64,000 bases of DNA from Tyto alba (Eukaryota > Chordata > Aves > Strigiformes > Tytonidae): positions 5,371,303 to 5,435,302 of the forward strand of contig NW_024881277.1 in NCBI RefSeq assembly GCF_018691265.1. The letters run 5' to 3'. Both the position numbers and the translations under genes were made by a program. Shown here in pieces: positions 1 through 11,060 of this stretch. Numbering within the stretch: position 1 is the stretch's first letter; each line of letters starts with the position of its first letter. The notes beneath the pieces are model-generated. The model worked only from the letters and a program-made list of their open reading frames with translations. It ran no database searches and was not told the DNA's origin.

Positions 1-430
1 AAATGAAAAAGTCATAAAATAAGTGTTCTAGTTAGACCTGTTGACACCAGAGACTTGAACAATGCCGTTCGTTCACAAAGGATACAAGGAGCAGGCTCCT
101 TTGTGTGCACTTTGCAGACAAGATCAGCAGGTCTGCGTGCCGAGCAGCAGCCCAAACCGTGAGCTGTGACCATCAGTGGGTGAAGTGAGTTAAGGTCTGT
201 ACTTCAAAACAACCGCCCGAGACCCTCCCCCAATTCAGTATGCTTGTGCAGAGACAGTTTCGTAGGCATTAGATTTCCTGGAAATAGGCAGACACTTCTT
301 ATAAATTTTATGTATATTTATTACTTTTTGTATATGACAAGTGTGCTTTTGTGCCTGGGTGTGCGTGTTAGGAGGAAAGATCCCCACGCACCCAGCACTG
401 TAATAAAAGCGTTGGCTTTATAAACTCTCA
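1..430 (+). other. Possible 3' UTR tail with poly(A) signal
   Basis: An AATAAA hexamer lies at 402-407, about 20 bases before a T/G-rich stretch (425-460), which is the usual arrangement of a cleavage and polyadenylation site. The DNA before it is AT-rich with no long open frame, as expected of a 3' UTR. The coding part, if any, would lie left of the window. The hexamer also occurs by chance, so this is only a suggestion. Confidence 0.25.
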
Positions 431-2160
431 TTTGGCTTGGGGAGTTTTCTTGGTTACGATTTTCAGGAATATCCTGGCTCCCTCCAGCTCTCCTGGATTT
501 TCGGAGCTGAGCTGATCCGTTATTTCCATCCTACAAATCCGTTTGCTGTAATGAACTTCCCCCCCCAGCGCTGCTCTAGTATCTAAAATCCTGTTCACCT
601 AATGCCTCTGATTTTGGTGCACTAAAATGCCAGATGTTTAGCCTAATGACTTTTACTTGTACAAGGAATCACTAGGCGTTCCTCCACAGTAACTGAATTA
701 CTGAATTCTAGTTATCTTGAAAGAAACGGTATGGGTTCAGCTTGTGTTCTCATTTCACTGCTAAAAAAAATTGAAACTAAGCAAAACAATTCAACAAAAA
801 GCTGTGTAAACCAAATACTGTCGATGTTCCCCACCCTGCAGCCCTTTACTCAGCAGCCTTTTCACTTGTGTGATGAAAGGCACACGCAGACCCACAGAAC
901 ACACGGTGCGAGAGCACACTCACCAAAAAATACTTACATATCCCACAGGAGTATCTTGAATACCGACTTTCTGAAAAAGGAGAACATTTTGTATCCGTTG
1001 CCTAGTCACCACCGGTAGAATGTTTTAGGTGACATGAACATGTTTGAATGGCTCAAACACATTCAGTGCCACTGCAGGCAGGACACCTTACCATCTACTG
1101 AGGGCCTCTGCGGCCCTGGGAGGGCAAGAAGCCGGAAAAGGCTGGCAGCACTGAAGGCTCATTTCACTGTCATTAGACCCTGAAAGCAGTTAGCTTTCCC
1201 AGGGAAATAACATGACTTCTCTTGCATTTAATATTTGAAATGTGATTTAAATGTTAATAATTAATGTCAGAATACTTTTAATTTCTATCAGTGAAAGCAT
1301 ATGCTGCAGTCTATTCCATTTCCAGTGGGAAGGAAACTGTGGGCGCTGTGGTCTTCTGTTATTAAAGCATTACAGTAGCAGTGTGAGTCAGTAGAAATGT
1401 GAATTTGTCACAATTTCCTTGTCGGATAATATTTACAGTGTTTCAGAGTGTATGTATGTGATCAGCATTTTGTACCCACTTGGAAATTGTATCTGGACAT
1501 CTCCTTTCACGGTTTGAGTTCACACAGGCCTGGTTCCTTCAGTGCTGGTGAGGTATGAAGCCTAATCCAGCTGCAGCACACTGCTAGTGTCACGGGTCTG
1601 TCCCATTTACTGTTCACAGTCCCACTAGCAACTTCTGCAATGTTTGTTCTTTATGATAGCTATGCCATTGCAATTCAGAGTATAAGAAAGCCTTTGGGCA
1701 AGACCAAGAGTGCCAAGATCTTTAGTTTATGCTGGTCATCATTGTTTCTCAAAAAACATTGAGACATATCAAAGCAGTATCCTAGAAAAGTAGTACACGG
1801 GAGGAAGGAAGGTGAAGGAAGACACATCGGTAAAGAAAGTCACAAAGAGCCGGGGCAAACGTCCTACACTACATCATGCATTGGCCTTCCCCTGCTCCCT
1901 CCCTTTTCTGAAATCCAGTGGAGCTGAAAACAGTATGCACATCCACCAGAAGAACAGAAAAGTTGACACAAGAAAAAAAGAATAAAGTAAAAAAAGCCCT
2001 GCACAGATAAAGCCACCAGAAAATAATTATCTGAAAGTCCCACAGCTTTTAGAAACACTTAGCAATTTTAATATATCATAAAAGAAACTGGCAAAAAAAC
2101 AATTCAAAGAGCATAAACGAAAAAAAAGAACTACTCATCTAGCACTATCATCCAAAAGTG
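431..2160. other. AT-rich stretch without a recognisable gene
   Basis: I see no open frame with recognisable protein content, no splice-bounded conserved block and no repeat family that I know here. It could be intron or 5' flank of a gene driven by the CpG island at its right edge. Short open frames (for example 731-1018) have no family features. Confidence 0.5.
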
Positions 2161-2169
2161 AAACAAAAA

Positions 2170-2768
2170 TGTTCCCGCTAACAGCCCAATTTGCCGCTTC
2201 CCGCCCCCCCGCCCCCAGGAGACACCCCCCCCCCCGCCCAAGGGGCTCGCTCCCCTCACCGCCACCCGCCGCCCCGCCCCGCCCCGCCCCGCCCCGCCCC
2301 GCCCCGCCCCGCCCCGCCCCGCCCCGCCCCTCTCTCTCCCGCGCACCGCGCCTGCGCCGGAGGGGCCAGAGCCGGCGCGCGACCGCCGGGCTGCAGGACC
2401 GCGATCGGCGCGCAGAGCGCCCGGCGGCACCGCGCACGGGGGGGGGGGGGGCGGCGGCGGCGGCTCCTGACCGGGAGGAAGCGACGGGCGAGGCGGCGCC
2501 GCTCCGCAAGCACCGCCGCGTCACGGTGCCGGTAACCGCGGAGGGAGCCGCGATCGCTGCAGAGGGCGCCCCCACCGCGCCTGCGCGGCCCCGGGGCTGC
2601 AGGACCGCATTTTCGGGGAAGCAGCCGGGAGCCCGCAGGAAAACACACAAAACCGGCACCAAAACTGCACCTCGAGCCGCGCTGCGGGGGCCGCGGCGGT
2701 AGAGAGGGCTGCGCCGGGCCACGCACCGCAGAGAGCAGCGCAGCTGTCCGGCGGCCGGGCCCGCGAAA
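2170..2768. promoter_or_regulatory. CpG island, likely promoter
   Basis: The base composition changes abruptly from AT-rich to very GC-rich with many CpG dinucleotides. The block holds an array of GC boxes (2271-2330), a run of G followed by CGG repeats (about 2438-2462), and it abuts the ZNF143-type site array at 2769. CpG islands of this kind are normally promoters of widely expressed genes. I could not identify the gene or direction: neither flank shows a recognisable first exon. The overlapping long GC-rich open frames are low-complexity artefacts. Confidence 0.7.
2271..2330. repeat. (GCCCC)12 array, tandem GC boxes
   Basis: Twelve uninterrupted copies of GCCCC fill 60 bases. Each overlapping pair contains GCCCCGCCCC, which read on the other strand is the Sp1/KLF-type GC box. 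Known property: Sp1/KLF factors bind GGGGCGGGG. The opposite strand is also a candidate G-quadruplex, since it has many runs of four G separated by single C. Confidence 0.85.
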
Positions 2769-3170
2769 ACTACAGCTCCCGGCATGCCCTGGGGCAAGCA
2801 CAGCATGGCGCCCGCCGTCCAGTGCCGGCAGACTACAGCTCCCGGCATGCCCTGGGGCAAGGCACAGCATGGCGTCCAGCCGTCCAGTGCCGGCAGACTG
2901 CAGCTCCCGGCATGCCCTGGGGCAAGCACAGCATGGCACCCGCCGTCCGGTGCCGGCAGACTACAGCTCCCGGCATGCCCTGGGGCAAGCACAGCATGGC
3001 ACCCGCCGTCCAGAGCCGGCAGACTACAGCTCCCGGCATGCCCTGGGGCAAGCACAGCATGGCGCCTCGCCGTCCAGTGCCGGCAGACTACAGCTCCCGG
3101 CATGCCCTGGGGCAAGCACAGCATGGCCACCTGCCGTCCAGTGCTGGCAGACTACAGCTCCCGGCATGCC
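2769..3170 (+). repeat. Minisatellite of seven 63-65 bp units, each with a ZNF143/THAP11-type site
   Basis: The motif ACTACAGCTCCCGGCATGCC starts at 2769, 2832, 2897 (with ACTGCA), 2960, 3023, 3087 and 3151, so the period is 63, 65, 63, 63, 64 and 64. Each unit continues with CTGGGGCAAGCACAGCATGG and a GCC-rich linker. The core fits the published Staf/ZNF143 consensus at about 17 of 19 positions, and the preceding ACTACA is the extra element of the SBS2 form that THAP11 is linked to. All sites point the same way. The last unit diverges after the core. Located at the right edge of the CpG island, it looks like an amplified promoter element. Confidence 0.9.
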
Positions 3171-3269
3171 CCGGGAGGCAGCTCGCCCTGCGCTCTCCCC
3201 CTGCCGGCACACAGAGCAGAACTCTCCCAGAGCTCCGAGGGGTGCCACGGCCAGGCGATCCGTAAGGCT

Positions 3270-4740
3270 TCAGGTAGTTGTTCCGTAATTTTTGAAATGA
3301 AATGTCTTCCTCTGCCCAAGTCTGTTCTTTCTATGAATCCATATCTGGGATAATGTTTTCCAATAACACCTTGGATACCATGGTTGCCATTGCCCTTGGT
3401 GTGGGGGATTGCTTCCACCCAGTGAGTTAAGTGAGCCACTAATACCAACAAATACTTCCACCCTTGTATTTGAGGTAGCTCTGTTAAGTCTACCTGGAGG
3501 CTTTGTACGGCTAGCTCCTGTTCCCCAGCCACCTTTTTCTCATTACCTTTTTGTTCACTTTTTAACAAATCAGACATCAATCAACTAGTTGTTTAGCCTC
3601 CATATATATTCCTATACACCCATATTGTCTAAGAAAATGATCACAAAGTGATTGTGTTCCCCAATGTATTTTCTGACGTATTAATGACAGAATTTCTCAT
3701 GATAATGTTTTGTTTAACATCTACCTTCCATCTGGTAAAGTCCATTTTCCTTCTGGATCTTTTTCCCCACTATTTTTAAGTATAACCTTCTCTTGTTCTG
3801 TGAAATTTGGGGCTAAATTCTCATAATCCCCCGTTGTTATTACCAGTAAAACTACTGATGATAATTCTGTAGCTGCTTCTCTGGCTACTTAATCTGCTAA
3901 ATTATTCCCCCTTATTTCCATCGATGCTCCCCTCTGATGTCCTTTCACATGCACAATTGCAATTTCTGTAGGGAGCGTCAGGGCTTCTAAAACTTCTGAT
4001 CAGCCGCTCGTGTACTAGCTCCTTCCCTTTTGTATTTATAAGCCCTCTTCCTTCCCATATTTGTCCAAATGTGTGGACCACTCCAAATGCATACTTTGAG
4101 TCTGTGTACACTGTCCCTTCCTTATCTCTCAAATATACCAATGCCTGTTTTAGGGCATAGATTTTACAGGCTTGTGCTGACCACCCAGAAGGTAATTTCC
4201 CCTTTTCAAACACTTCCATCTTCTGCCCCTCGATAATTGCATAACCCAATATTCTTTTTCCTTCTAGGCATCAAGAGGACCCATCAATAAATAGTTTTTC
4301 CCTATAGGGCAAAGGTTCCTCTAACAGATCTTCTCTTATTTTTGTTTGATAACTTACAAAATCCAAACAGTTATGCTCTGGTTCCTGAATATCCTCCCTG
4401 ATTCTCCTCCCATAATTCTATTAATTTAACCACCAGTTTTCCTTCATCCAGCACCACACCTATTCCTAATTGCACTTGTAAATCTCTACCTAGCAAATTA
4501 CATCCTACCCCTGGCATTAACAACAGATCATTAACAGCCTATTGATCTTCCCCTTGTATTAACACATTCTTTATAACTGGGACCGAAACCCCTTTGCCTT
4601 TGGCCCATACAGCCCAGGCTGTATCTTTTACATAATCTTCCTCCTGGGGACTTAATTTCAAATTTATCAAGGGCTCTTCTGTTGGTATACCCCCCAGGAG
4701 GTAGAGCTCCTGACACCCCTAATGATTACCACCCTCATCC
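3270..4740 (-). mobile_element. Decayed endogenous retrovirus, pol part (protease, RNase H, integrase)
   Basis: On the minus strand three pol pieces follow in the right order: a protease end (about 4700-4440) with the LLGRDL motif, an RNase H piece (4310-3902) with a DGSS motif and a TDSKYAFGVVH motif, and an integrase core start (3580-3270) with VDLTEL and HWVEAIP. Stops and frame changes interrupt all of them. The reverse transcriptase domain that should lie between protease and RNase H is missing. The integrase stops where the CpG island/minisatellite block begins. Resemblance is to gammaretrovirus-like (class I) elements. No LTR is recognisable on either side. Confidence 0.8.
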
Positions 4741-4941
4741 TGTTGGGTTAAATAATTATGTACTGGATGGTAATGCATAATCAGCTGATGTACATGAGTT
4801 AGTTTTTAGCTGTAGGAGCAACTTCCCTGAAATTATGTGTGAGAAGGTACAATTAGAGAGGGGAAAACCTGGGAGAAGGCTCTCTGAAGTCCTCTTGGTA
4901 TACAGAAGGAGCTTGTTATTTCACCTCCTGTTTAGGTTTTA

Positions 4942-5081
4942 CTGATCTGCGAGCAGCTGCAGGCAAACCCTAGTGAGGCCCAGCATCAGCAGAGGCAGCA
5001 TCAGCCCCTAGAACAGGCTCTGATCGTACAACTGCTCGGTGGGCTCATGACCCTTGTCTCTGAGCCATTCTCCAACAGTGA
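4942..5081 (+). repeat. Inverted repeat, left copy
   Basis: This block, which includes AGGCAAACCCTAGTGAGGCC, reappears as its reverse complement at about 8672-8800 with only scattered differences. The two copies bracket 3.6 kb. It could be a piece of an interspersed element; I do not recognise the family. Confidence 0.8.
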
Positions 5082-6980
5082 ATCACTCTCCTCACTCCTC
5101 TTTAAACACTTCAGGACACTGCTGGCTGCCTTTGCAATCAGTTCACGCTGGATTGTGTTGATCGCTGCTGGATAATGTTTTGCTTCCTGACCCCCAGCAC
5201 AGCCAAGGCCTTGTCAGCAGAGCTGCTCCCCAGCCCCTTCTCCTGTCACTTCAGGGTGTCAGTCTCTCCAAGGGGCAAGACCTGGACATTGTCCTTCTTC
5301 TGTCCTGTGAAATTCCTGACAGGACAGTCCTCTCATCTGCCAGGTTTCATCTAAATAGCATCCCTAGGGCACAGGAATGGTCCTCTCAATTTACTGTCAT
5401 TGACAAACACTGTCAGAATTGCCTCCTCTGGGTCATGGATAGAGTTGTTAAATTGCCCAGATCCCAGGAGAGTTTCCTGTGCTGCCCCACAATGCCCCAG
5501 TATCTCCCACTGGCCTCCAGGTAGAGTATGACCCCTTCACCACAGCTCTCTGAGCCTGAGCCTCCAACTGGTGTTTCACCTCTCTGTCTGTCGACCCACC
5601 CAGACTGTAATGGCCTAACGTGGGTACGAGAATATTGTGGGAGATCATGGCCAATGTCTTGCTGCATTGGAGGTACCTGACATCCACTGTTCTTATGTCA
5701 CGCACAAAAACATTTACTTCATCCTGCAGGCAATCAGGTTAGCGGGGCATGATTTACCCTTGGAAAATACCTGCCAACTGAATTTGGACATTTTCTTCTC
5801 TTTTAGGTGCCCAGGAACGTCACCCAAGAGGACTCTAACTGATGGCACAATCCTCACCAAAGAGAGCTTGTACAGCCTGTGGTTCCCTGGGTGGCCCTTG
5901 TGGGCCCTTTCAAAGATGGCTGCAACATTGGCTTCTCCCCTCCCACAAGAAGCCTCTACCAATCCCATGACCTCTTAAAAGGCATATGCCAAAAAAAATC
6001 CATATTCCAGTCTAACGTCATTGCCAATACCCTGCCTGGATTACCACGTACTTAATTTCTCTAATCTTTCATGAATTTGCACCTGGCCAGGATACAATGA
6101 ACATTTCTCACGTCACCTTTTCAGATGCAGACTGCCGAGGCAAAGGCCCTTTCCATTATTCTCCAGCTTTTTCTTCCCTTATTGTTTGTACCTTCAGACA
6201 ACTCTCACCTATGTTACTCTTTTGAACTTCAGGGAGTAAAAACTGTCAACAGCCTCATTGTCTCCTTAGTCAACACTTTAATTGTGCTTATATCTATCTT
6301 TGTGTATTTACCTACCTAAGGTATTTCTCCTGACAAGTAGCCCTCGCATAAGGCAACCTCATTAGTGATATCTTGTATTTAGTATATGCTTCTGGATCAG
6401 TCTTTATTGATCAAGAAACTTTATCATACTTTAGATTTCTTTGTTTCCAAGGAACTAAAACCCTTCTGTGCCTGTGGGCAGCCAGTTCTCTAAGGACAGC
6501 AGTGGGAGCTGGTGCAAAGGACCTGTAAGATCCAGCTGCAGAGATCAGTGGAGAAGGACTGATGTAAGGAGAAGTGATGCAAGTCCCAGGGGGCCAATGT
6601 GAGAAATGGTGAGACTGGGCAATGAGGATCCAGGTTGTCCATACTGTGTTGGACCCCAAGGGACTGTCCAGACCTCCCAAGGAGACACTGTGCATCAATA
6701 TCAGAGACAGAATGTTGTTATCACCTCTTCTCTAAACTGAAATTAATATAATATGCTCTTTATAATGAAGAATCATTTTTATTAGATATATTTGGAAATG
6801 TTCCTCCTTAACTACATTCCAAAATTTATTCAATTAGCTGTAAAACTCTAAAGACTTCAAGAAAATAAGAGAAAAATGCATGGCTTGTTAGGACATTCTG
6901 TATTTTAATGAGCCCCATGTTGTGTTTGGCCCTGAGTCCATGAGCCTCAGATACTGAGAGGAGACTGAGCAAAATACTCA
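5082..6980. other. Intergenic stretch, no gene seen
   Basis: Short open frames exist on both strands, but none has recognisable domains, consistent codon use or splice-bounded blocks. I recognise no repeat with confidence. Confidence 0.5.
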
Positions 6981-6984
6981 AGAA

Positions 6985-7720
6985 GTCAGAAGAAAACCCA
7001 AAGTACCTTGAAGCATTGATTGGCCCCACTGAGGGCCATTACTGACAAAGCCTCCCCATGGACTCGTTAGAGCAGATAATTGGAGGCTGTGGCTGTAGGT
7101 AGGCAAAGGCACTGTGCAGGTGGCTGTAAGGCTGCAAAACACCTTGGTTTGTTTTATGAAGCAGAAAGGCCAAGCCCTGACTTTCCAGGCATTGGGATGG
7201 CAGGTCCTGTTCCTCAGGGCTCTTCCTGGGGGCAGTGGGGTGTGAGGGTGAGCAATGTCATGTGTAGGGAAACTGCACAACACTCCCCAGCTTCCCCAAT
7301 AAGGGGAGAGGACAAAACAAGTTTCAGAACCTGAAAATAAGGTTTATCGTGGTAGGCCTCAGCAACAGAGGCGACTACCATAGTCAAGGGGACAAAGAGC
7401 TTGTTCTTGTGTGGCCTTTCAGCCCTTCCAGAGCCCTTGGCCACCAATACTGCAGGCTTCTTTCTACTGTCCTCTTTATGCACCTTTTTCCCTTCAGGCT
7501 GTTCACATCCGTCTTGCTTTCCCACTGAGCTGTCACCCCAGCATTTCTGTACCTTCACTGAAGTCTCTCCACTCTCGCTGGCTGCTCCTTGAAAAACAGT
7601 GCTGTGGGCTTTTTGAGAGTCCTTCTGGGCACCTCCTATGCCACAACGCAACCCTTGTAGTGAGATTTCCTTCCCTCACATCCAGACTGAGCTTTCCAAG
7701 CTGAACTTTGTGGAGCTTTC
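6985..7720 (-). repeat. OR-cluster flanking repeat block without an OR gene
   Basis: The stretch around 7010-7090 (GGCCCCACTGAGGGCCATTA, then a conserved block with AGAGCAGATAATTGGAGG) is related to the same-strand block at 23970-24060 and to the opposite-strand blocks at 31620-31720 and 47840-47935. These blocks recur beside OR loci, so this looks like a remnant of an OR repeat unit from which the OR coding exon has been lost. Confidence 0.55.
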
Positions 7721-7789
7721 CTTCTCTTCCCACTACCAAGAAAAGCTCCATCATCTCTGAAACCATCCTTCAAGCTGCAGGCATCTGCT

Positions 7790-8290
7790 ACAGTGCTCTG
7801 AGCCTCCACTTTACCAGGCTAAGGAACCCCACATCCCTCAGCCTCTCTACACAGGCACCAAATTCCATCCTCACAGATCTCCTTAGGACCTTTTCCATTT
7901 TCCCCTCCATTCCTCCAGAACAGGGAGCCCCACCCCCAGACACAGTAGCCCAGATGTGGCCACACCAGTGCTGAGTCAAGGGGCATGATAATTCCCTTGT
8001 CTGGTTGGCCACACTCCTCCTACCGCTCCCTGTGTGCACTTGGCCTTATTCATGCTGATCATGCCCCGCTGGCTCACATGGCATCCCTTGTAATGTCCAG
8101 GCTCTTCTCACGATGGTCAGTCCTGGGCTGGTCAGGTCCCAGCCTGCCCTCCTGTATGGGGTTATTCTCTCCCCAGTAAAGGACTGGCCACTTCGACTTG
8201 TAAAACTTCATGAGGTTTCTATCCCCAAATCCCAGAGATTCTCAAGGTGCCCCACGAGTGAATCTCCAATTGGCCAGATTTTAATATGTG
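7790..8290 (-). mobile_element. CR1 LINE fragment
   Basis: Read on the minus strand this matches the general layout of the reverse transcriptase 3' region of CR1. Diagnostic plus-strand text is the series GATGTGGCCACACCAGTGCTGAG, TTGGCCACACTCCTCCT, and CTTGTAAAACTTCATGAGGTTTCT. It is strongly diverged with many small indels and has no open frame. Confidence 0.7.
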
Positions 8291-8671
8291 CATACATGTG
8301 GCTCTCCCTGACATGTGATGCCTCAGACAAAATAATAGCATGAGGAATTGTAGGACACTAGAGATAAGAAAAGGAGGCCCCTGTGTTCAGTGGTATTGCA
8401 GACCAAGATAGGAATTTCCCTGGTGGTCAGCTCAGAAACACAAAAAGAGCTGTGAGGGAAGAGGAAGGTGGGAGATTTTCATGGATGGGTACAGGGATGG
8501 TCAAGGGGAAGTAACTAAGAGTGGGTAAAGAGGGAAAAAAAGAAAAGGTGAATCACAGGAAATGATCAGGGCTGTTTCAGGGTACCAGCCAAGCAACCCT
8601 GAATTTGAACTACAATGCCTGGAGAGGGACAAGGAAGCCACAGATCACCTGACCAAATGTTGTGGCTTCCT

Positions 8672-8800
8672 GTTAGAGAATGGCACAGAGACAAGGGTCC
8701 TGAGCCTACCGAGCAATTGTACGACCAGAGCCTGTTCTAAGGGCTGATGCTGCCTCGCTGATGCTGGGCCTCACTAGGGTTTGCCTGCAGCTGCTCGCAG
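8672..8800 (-). repeat. Inverted repeat, right copy
   Basis: Reverse complement of the block at 4942-5081. The match ends on the right at about 8800, some 50 bases before an LTR-like element, and on the left at about 8672. Confidence 0.8.
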
Positions 8801-8852
8801 CTGCTGATACATGAAGAATGTCAAGGACGCTTCAGCCTTGTGTACCGTGGTG

Positions 8853-9262
8853 TGTCGAAAACAGGTTGAGAGGAATTGGGAGTAGTGGTCTGAGAAACCC
8901 AGTGTTATGGTAACGATGGTCTGAGAAACATTGTGTTATGGTACTGTTGTGTATCAAAAACAAGTCAAGAGGAATTAGAAATAGTAACATGAGAAACTTA
9001 GTGTTATGAGCAGCTTGTGCTGTAGCTAACTGCAAGTAGGTGGACCGTGCGGATACGACCTTTAGAGCTTAAGCCAATCAGCTAGTGACTAGTAGGCATA
9101 ATAATTAGCGTTGTCTAATTATTATAAAAATATAATAATTAGAGATAATAAGTATAAAAATATGTACCCTGGACTCAATAAGGACACAAGTAGATTGATG
9201 CTCTATCACCCACATTGAACCCGTCTCGGCATGTCGTTCTTCCGTGGCTCCTCAGCTTCCTT
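8853..9262 (+). mobile_element. Probable solo LTR with repeated U3 element
   Basis: Three imperfect copies of a unit containing TGAGAAAC, N-rich spacing and GTGTTATG lie at about 8868-9010; two of them are preceded by AAGAGGAATT or GAGAGGAATT. They are followed by an AT-rich zone, a TATAAAAATATG box near 9151-9162, and a CAATAAGG poly(A)-like signal near 9176. This order (repeated enhancer, TATA box, poly(A) signal) is that of an LTR in plus orientation. I could not fix the ends: no clear target-site duplication was found. Confidence 0.5.
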
Positions 9263-9399
9263 CAGTTGTCACCAGGAACCTGAGTGCTTTCCTTCCCATC
9301 ATGAAGGCAAGATGTGTGGTGGAAGGAAATGCTGAATCATTTATGCTGGCAGCAACCTCAAGAGATTCCTAGGCCAAACTTGCTCACAGCAGGGTCACT

Positions 9400-9790
9400 T
9401 ATGGGCTCAGAACAAGTTGCTCAGGGCTTTATTCACTTTGAGCTTCAAAAGCTGCAAGAATGGAGATGACAGAAGCTCTCTGGGAAATCTGCTCCTGTGC
9501 ATGACCGCCTTGATGGGGAGAAAGTTTTTCCTCCCTTGTTTCAGTTGATGCCCGTTGGCCCTCATCCTCCCATCAGGCTCAACAGTGAAGAGCCTGGCTC
9601 CATTCTCTTTCTGATATCAAGAACATACAGGAAGGCTGTTATTAGGTCTTCTCAACGCCTTCTCCTCTCCCGGCTTTGCACTTTTGCAGTAAGGAAGGCC
9701 AACGACATCCTGGGCTGCATTCGGAGGAGCACTGCCAGCAAGTTGGGGGAGGTGATCCTCCTTCTCTGTTCAGCATGGCTATGATTTGTT
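9400..9790. mobile_element. Two CR1 fragments in opposite orientation
   Basis: 9400-9665 reads as CR1 3' region on the minus strand (plus-strand text AACAGTGAAGAGCCTGGCTCC). 9690-9780 reads as CR1 on the plus strand (AAGGCCAACGACATCCTGGG, encoding the KANDILGCIRRS-like CR1 sequence). The switch of strand at about 9670-9690 shows a rearrangement or two separate insertions. Confidence 0.7.
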
Positions 9791-10329
9791 GTGCTCAATT
9801 CCCTCAGGGTTTTCAACCCCACCAACTTCACTCACACTGTAGTCAAAGCTGCCCTCCACATCTTCCACCAGTCCCGCCCTGTCTTCTTGTGAAAAACTCT
9901 TCCAGGAGAGCATTCCCCCATGTCAGGTCAGGGATTACCTTCTGCTCTCCCTTTGAACGAGGCATTCTAGCAGAGGTCCATGTTCTCTAGCAGGGTGTGA
10001 GGTTATCCTGACTGGACGACCGTTGCATATTGAGGAGCTGGAGATCAACATAACAGTAAACTTGAGTAGACCCATGGACAATTCCCATGGGAGCGCCCTC
10101 TTTTTCAGTCACTACAAATGATGACGAGAAGACTTTTCCTTGTAAGAAAACACTGAAAGAGCTCCTATCTTCCACCTTGTTGGGGACAGTATTGCAATGG
10201 CTTTTAAGACCTCCAAGCAGCTGTCTCCCCACTGCTGGCCGGGCAGAAGGGACCTGGCAGCTAGCACACGAGAGGACACCATGTGCTACTGTGCTGAAGA
10301 GGCCCCTGCTCAGCCACCCCAGCAGTGCT

Positions 10330-11060
10330 GGAGGCAGGCGATACCTGAGAGAATGTCTACAGCCACGAGAAACCTGAGGGCAATGTAAGGATGGTGTTAA
10401 TGGTGTAAAGGTAGGATGTTGCTGTCATGCCCAGTGAGCCAAGGAGCATAATAGATGAGGCCATGAAGGTGATCAGCTCAACAATCAGTGTTTCTGCACA
10501 GGACAGCTTGATCAAAAGCACACTGTCACAGAAGACTGTGGTCCACACGACTGGTATTGCAGAAGGGCACCCTGGCAGCCAGGACAGTGGAGGCAATGGT
10601 GGCTAGGAATCCCGAAGTCCACAAGCCCAACGGTAGCTGAAAACAAAGGTGACTGCTCGTGAGCATGGAGTACTGAAGAGGGTGACACAAGGCCACAGAA
10701 CAGTCATAGGACATGACAGCCAGAAGGACAAACTCAAGGTAGCCCACAGGAGAGTAGAAGTAGCACTGAGTTCAGCAGCTTGGATAGGAAGTGGCTTTGC
10801 TGCCCATCAACAAGTTTCCTCTGGCTTTGGATATGACGGATGTCATGATGAAGATCTCCAGACAGGAGAGGTTACAGAGGAAAAGGTACGTGGGCCCGTA
10901 GAGGTCTCTTTCAGCGAGGATGAGGGAAACAATCAGCAAGTTTCCCCCTAAGATCACCAGACACAAAGCCAGGAGAGTAATTGCCATTAGGTGTTCCTGA
11001 TGTTAGAGGGAGGAGTAGCCAAAGAGAAGGAACTCTGTGACGGTCATATAGTTCAACATC
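10330..11060 (-). pseudogene. Olfactory receptor pseudogene, OR6-like
   Basis: Pieces of a seven-helix odorant receptor follow in order on the minus strand but in several frames. They are an N-terminal TVTEFLLFGYSS region (about 11050-11010, ended by a stop), TM1-TM2 with LLALCLVILGGNLL and FLCNLSCLEIF (about 10987-10800), TM3 with LLAVMSYD followed by SVALCHPLQY in place of the usual RYVAIC (about 10730), TM4/EC2 with STVLAARVPFC (about 10565), and TM5 with KLSCAETLIVELITFMASS (about 10510). The TM6 end is badly decayed (10330-10390). The sequence type differs from the OR14-like genes nearby and resembles the OR6 family. At least three frame changes and a damaged DRY motif make it nonfunctional. 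Confidence 0.85.

Noticed and set aside
2135..3353. Long repetitive open frames on both strands over the CpG island and minisatellite (up to 331 codons)
   Set aside because: Several units are 63 bases, a multiple of three, so stops are avoided in many frames at once. Both strands and several frames are open, with no initiation context or domain. The repeat explains them fully.
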